A stretch of DNA of 64,000 nucleotides from Acidobacteriota bacterium (GTDB lineage: Bacteria > Acidobacteriota > Terriglobia > Acidiferrales > UBA7541). Shown here piece by piece: positions 63,899 through 64,000 of the stretch (position 1 is the first letter of the stretch; the number at the start of each line of letters is the position of its first letter). Where the stretch lies: the NCBI GenBank assembly GCA_027307115.1, contig DAHUXN010000059.1:1-64000 (forward strand). Direction: 5' to 3'. The translations under genes were made by a program, and so were the position numbers. The notes under the pieces were generated by a model. The model searched no databases and had not been told where the DNA came from. It saw only the letters and a program-made list of their open reading frames with translations.

Positions 63899-64000
63899 AT
63901 GCGGCTCGTGCAGATTCAAAAGGAAAAGACTCGGCGCGTGGGAATTGTCGAGGAGCCGAAGCTGCGTCTGCTCGGCGATTGCGAATCGGTTTATGCGCTC
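63899..64000 (+). CDS. Fumarylacetoacetate hydrolase family protein (5' end only)
   Basis: Thirty-four codons run to the right edge. The opening MRLVQIQKEKTRRVGIVEEP resembles GguC/AraD1-type members, which often act on 2-keto-3-deoxy sugar acids. Gene order with the MFS transporter and dehydratase supports this. ATG at 63899 is preceded by GAGGCGAAGGG. Assignment rests on a short stretch. Confidence 0.5.
   Translation, partial: MRLVQIQKEKTRRVGIVEEPKLRLLGDCESVYAL

Overview
The window looks like a chromosomal segment of a soil-type Acidobacteriota (Terriglobia-like) genome. This is inferred from moderately high GC, the tight trp-aro-tyr gene run, secreted TPR proteins with carboxypeptidase-regulatory-like domains, a CHASE2 cyclase, a zinc-ribbon rhomboid and a long exopolysaccharide locus. 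No transposase, phage gene or CRISPR array was seen, and the taxonomic call was not tested by any search.

Layout. 1-1771: the end of a quaternary-amine/osmoprotectant ABC ATPase, a DoxX protein and a family-5 uracil-DNA glycosylase. 1822-7708: an aromatic amino acid run (trpC, trpF, trpB, trpA, chorismate mutase, DAHP synthase, prephenate dehydrogenase), with start/stop overlaps through most of the trp part. 7773-12003: a two-subunit CoA transferase, a small unknown gene, a CDP-alcohol phosphatidyltransferase, a rhomboid protease and an RlpA lipoprotein. 12087-17999: a CHASE2 adenylate/guanylate cyclase, an exported protein, RmuC and a radical SAM protein. 18078-18154: tRNA-Arg(CCT), followed by a GIY-YIG protein. 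19500-25306: an ABC-F ATPase, a DinG-type helicase and the preQ0 genes queD, queE and queC with a 57-codon membrane ORF between queD and queE. 25349-29394: a secreted TPR protein and a 908-residue PilZ/coiled-coil protein.

31543-37618 is the most interesting part. It holds a complete lasso peptide cluster: a PqqD-like RRE protein (B1), a transglutaminase-like leader peptidase (B2), an asparagine-synthetase-like cyclase (C), two short precursor genes read directly from the sequence (36228-36380 and 36492-36623), and an HPr-kinase-like gene whose GTG start overlaps the stop of the second precursor. A two-gene ABC-2 transporter lies divergently upstream. Both precursors match the leader pattern YxxPxLxxxG(x5)T and share a G-x-x-G-x-x-D block at the start of the core, so the ring is probably closed on the same Asp in both. 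Whether the ring has seven or nine residues cannot be decided here.

29451-31502 and 37708-61351 form a surface polysaccharide locus: an aminotransferase, a Wza-like export protein, a Wzc-like tyrosine kinase, a nucleotide-sugar epimerase/decarboxylase, a Wzm/Wzt ABC exporter, many GT2/GT4 glycosyltransferases, three methyltransferases and two O-antigen-ligase-like membrane proteins. Components of a synthase/Wzc type route and an ABC-dependent route therefore sit side by side. From 61448 the window ends in a sugar-acid catabolic operon (MFS transporter, enolase-superfamily dehydratase, start of a FAH-family protein).
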